NCBI RefSeq assembly: GCF_008727815.1
Contig: NZ_CP044230.1
Span: 1,162,001-1,226,000 of the forward strand
Reading direction: 5' to 3'
DNA length: 64,000 nucleotides
Source of the DNA: Streptococcus sp. LPB0220
GTDB lineage: Bacteria; Bacillota; Bacilli; Lactobacillales; Streptococcaceae
This document shows positions 63,267-64,000 of the stretch, piece by piece. Each line of letters starts with the position of its first letter. The stretch's first letter is position 1. The position numbers were made by a program, and so were the translations under genes. The notes beneath the pieces were generated by a model. The model was not told the DNA's origin. It was given only the letters and a program-made list of their open reading frames with translations, and searched no databases.

Positions 63267-63869
63267 TTAAAACAAGGATATACTAACCGTTACCTTCGCA
63301 TTGCCATTTTCCACTCTCGCTTTTGAGATACTATAGCCTGCTTGAGGGATCTCAAGGGTGATTTGATCACCATTCACTGTGAAGCCGCCTCCATTTTGAT
63401 TGGATTGATCCTTCAAATAGTTGAGAACCAAGAATTTTGGAATAGGCATTTTCCCTAATTTAGCACTGGTCACGGTCAAATTCATGACATTGTTTTCGAC
63501 TTGGCCAGTCATGGTTAAATCTAGATAGCTATCAACTGGCCCTAATGATACAGGAACTTTGACGTGAAGGTCATTGCCATCCATTCCTAGTGCTATCCTT
63601 TGGTAGTCAGAATTGTCAAGGGCAGAACCAGCACTTGTTTTTACGACCTGACTCAATTGCACTGAATTGAGACTTAGCTCAGTTGAGAGTCCTTCAGTGC
63701 TCACAGAGGCATTTGAAACAGCATTTTGAGCCAGCTCAATCAAAGAACTCCCTGCCTGCACATTTCTCAGTTGCTCCCCTTCAGGAATAGATCCAGGGAC
63801 CAACAAGATCACTAATAAAATAAATAAAACGATCACCATGCCAATCAGGCGTCTTATCCACTTAAACAT
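63267..63869 (-). CDS. YpmS-like DUF2140 membrane-anchored protein
   Basis: A 200-aa protein with one N-terminal helix (about residues 5-25: LIGMVIVLFILLVILLVPG) and an extracellular beta-rich domain (GQVENNVMNLTVTSAKLGKMPIP, YSISKARVENG). DUF2140 proteins are of unknown function. The start at 63869 follows GGAGGAGCAG; an upstream TTG is inside that site. Confidence 0.83.
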   Translation of the reverse strand: MFKWIRRLIGMVIVLFILLVILLVPGSIPEGEQLRNVQAGSSLIELAQNAVSNASVSTEGLSTELSLNSVQLSQVVKTSAGSALDNSDYQRIALGMDGNDLHVKVPVSLGPVDSYLDLTMTGQVENNVMNLTVTSAKLGKMPIPKFLVLNYLKDQSNQNGGGFTVNGDQITLEIPQAGYSISKARVENGNAKVTVSISLF

Positions 63870-63958
63870 CTGCTCCTCCAATACGTGAAAAGTTGTATTC
63901 TTATTGTACCCTAAATCTAAAGAAATTGCGACTAAGAGGGGCCTTTAGAAAGCAAAAG

Positions 63959-64000
63959 AGAGCGTGGGACAGAAATCGGTAATTCGTTAGAATTCGATTT
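63959..64000 (-). repeat. 173-bp multi-hairpin repeat, copy 3 (cut by window edge)
   Basis: The last 42 bases match the complement of copy 1 from its GTGGGAC arm (AGCGTGGGACAGAAATCGG... to the window end), so this copy runs in opposite orientation. It has one extra base pair near the arm (AGCGTGGG in place of AGTGGG). The rest lies outside. Confidence 0.8.

Overview
The window is a contiguous piece of a low-GC Firmicute chromosome, almost certainly a Streptococcus of the sanguinis/mitis/parasanguinis type. The support is gene content and order: ABC-F/cca/dapB/DegV/DUF1149, fruRKA, rpsP-khpA with rimM-trmD, pyrR-pyrB with a carA/carB-like pair, uvrB followed by a CPBP protease and a fused glutamine transporter, and ypmB-aspC-asnS. 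The streptococcal Shine-Dalgarno pattern and short rho-independent terminators agree. Species cannot be fixed from the sequence alone. No rRNA, tRNA, CRISPR array, prophage or transposase was seen.

Layout. 0-3.7 kb: minus-strand housekeeping cluster (ABC-F, cca, dapB, DegV, DUF1149). 3.9-8.1 kb: a small exported protein and the fructose operon fruR-fruK-fruA, with a cre site and tandem repeats at its promoter. 8.3-10.6 kb: a large coiled-coil SEC10/PgrA-type surface protein without a visible LPXTG motif. 10.8-13.9 kb: trmD, rimM, an alpha/beta hydrolase, a MazG-like enzyme, khpA, rpsP. 13.9-19.2 kb: HAD, cysteine-cluster protein, two paralogous lipoproteins, a 173-bp repeat, lepA, GNAT. 19.4-22.2 kb (plus): S24/XRE repressor, Cof hydrolase, pepT. 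22.2-26.9 kb: pyrimidine locus with a PyrR attenuator, pyrR and pyrB, then a carA-like gene cut by an in-frame amber and a half-length carB-like gene. 27-36.3 kb: small enzymes, an ABC transporter with a 46-aa companion, orphan membrane proteins, uvrB. 36.5-40.6 kb: AT-rich cassette of an ABC-2 type exporter (one ATPase, two permeases) divergent from a two-component system. 40.7-44.8 kb: CPBP protease and glnP/glnQ-type transporter with a terminator-like structure in its leader. 44.9-48.4 and 58.3-61.8 kb: two separate heterodimeric multidrug-type ABC exporters. The rest holds MFS, DUF1003, asnS, aspartate aminotransferase, ypmB-like, MarR, yaaA, DUF1836, hemolysin III, a MocR-like regulator, MmcQ/YjbR, cutC and ypmS-like genes, and a third, truncated copy of the repeat at the right edge.

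The most unusual features are: (1) the carA/carB-like pair downstream of pyrB, which has lost the recognisable catalytic residues of both subunits; (2) the ABC/two-component cassette beside uvrB, resembling lantibiotic-immunity or peptide-resistance modules; (3) the dispersed 173-bp multi-hairpin repeat, two copies of which lie directly behind gene stop codons; (4) a separate array of three hairpins enclosed by 10-bp inverted repeats near 27.7 kb; (5) a MocR-family regulator whose expected PLP lysine is threonine; and (6) two genes (a MarR regulator and yaaA) whose promoters predict leaderless transcripts. Nothing here is proved to be a new system: all functional statements rest on motifs read by eye.
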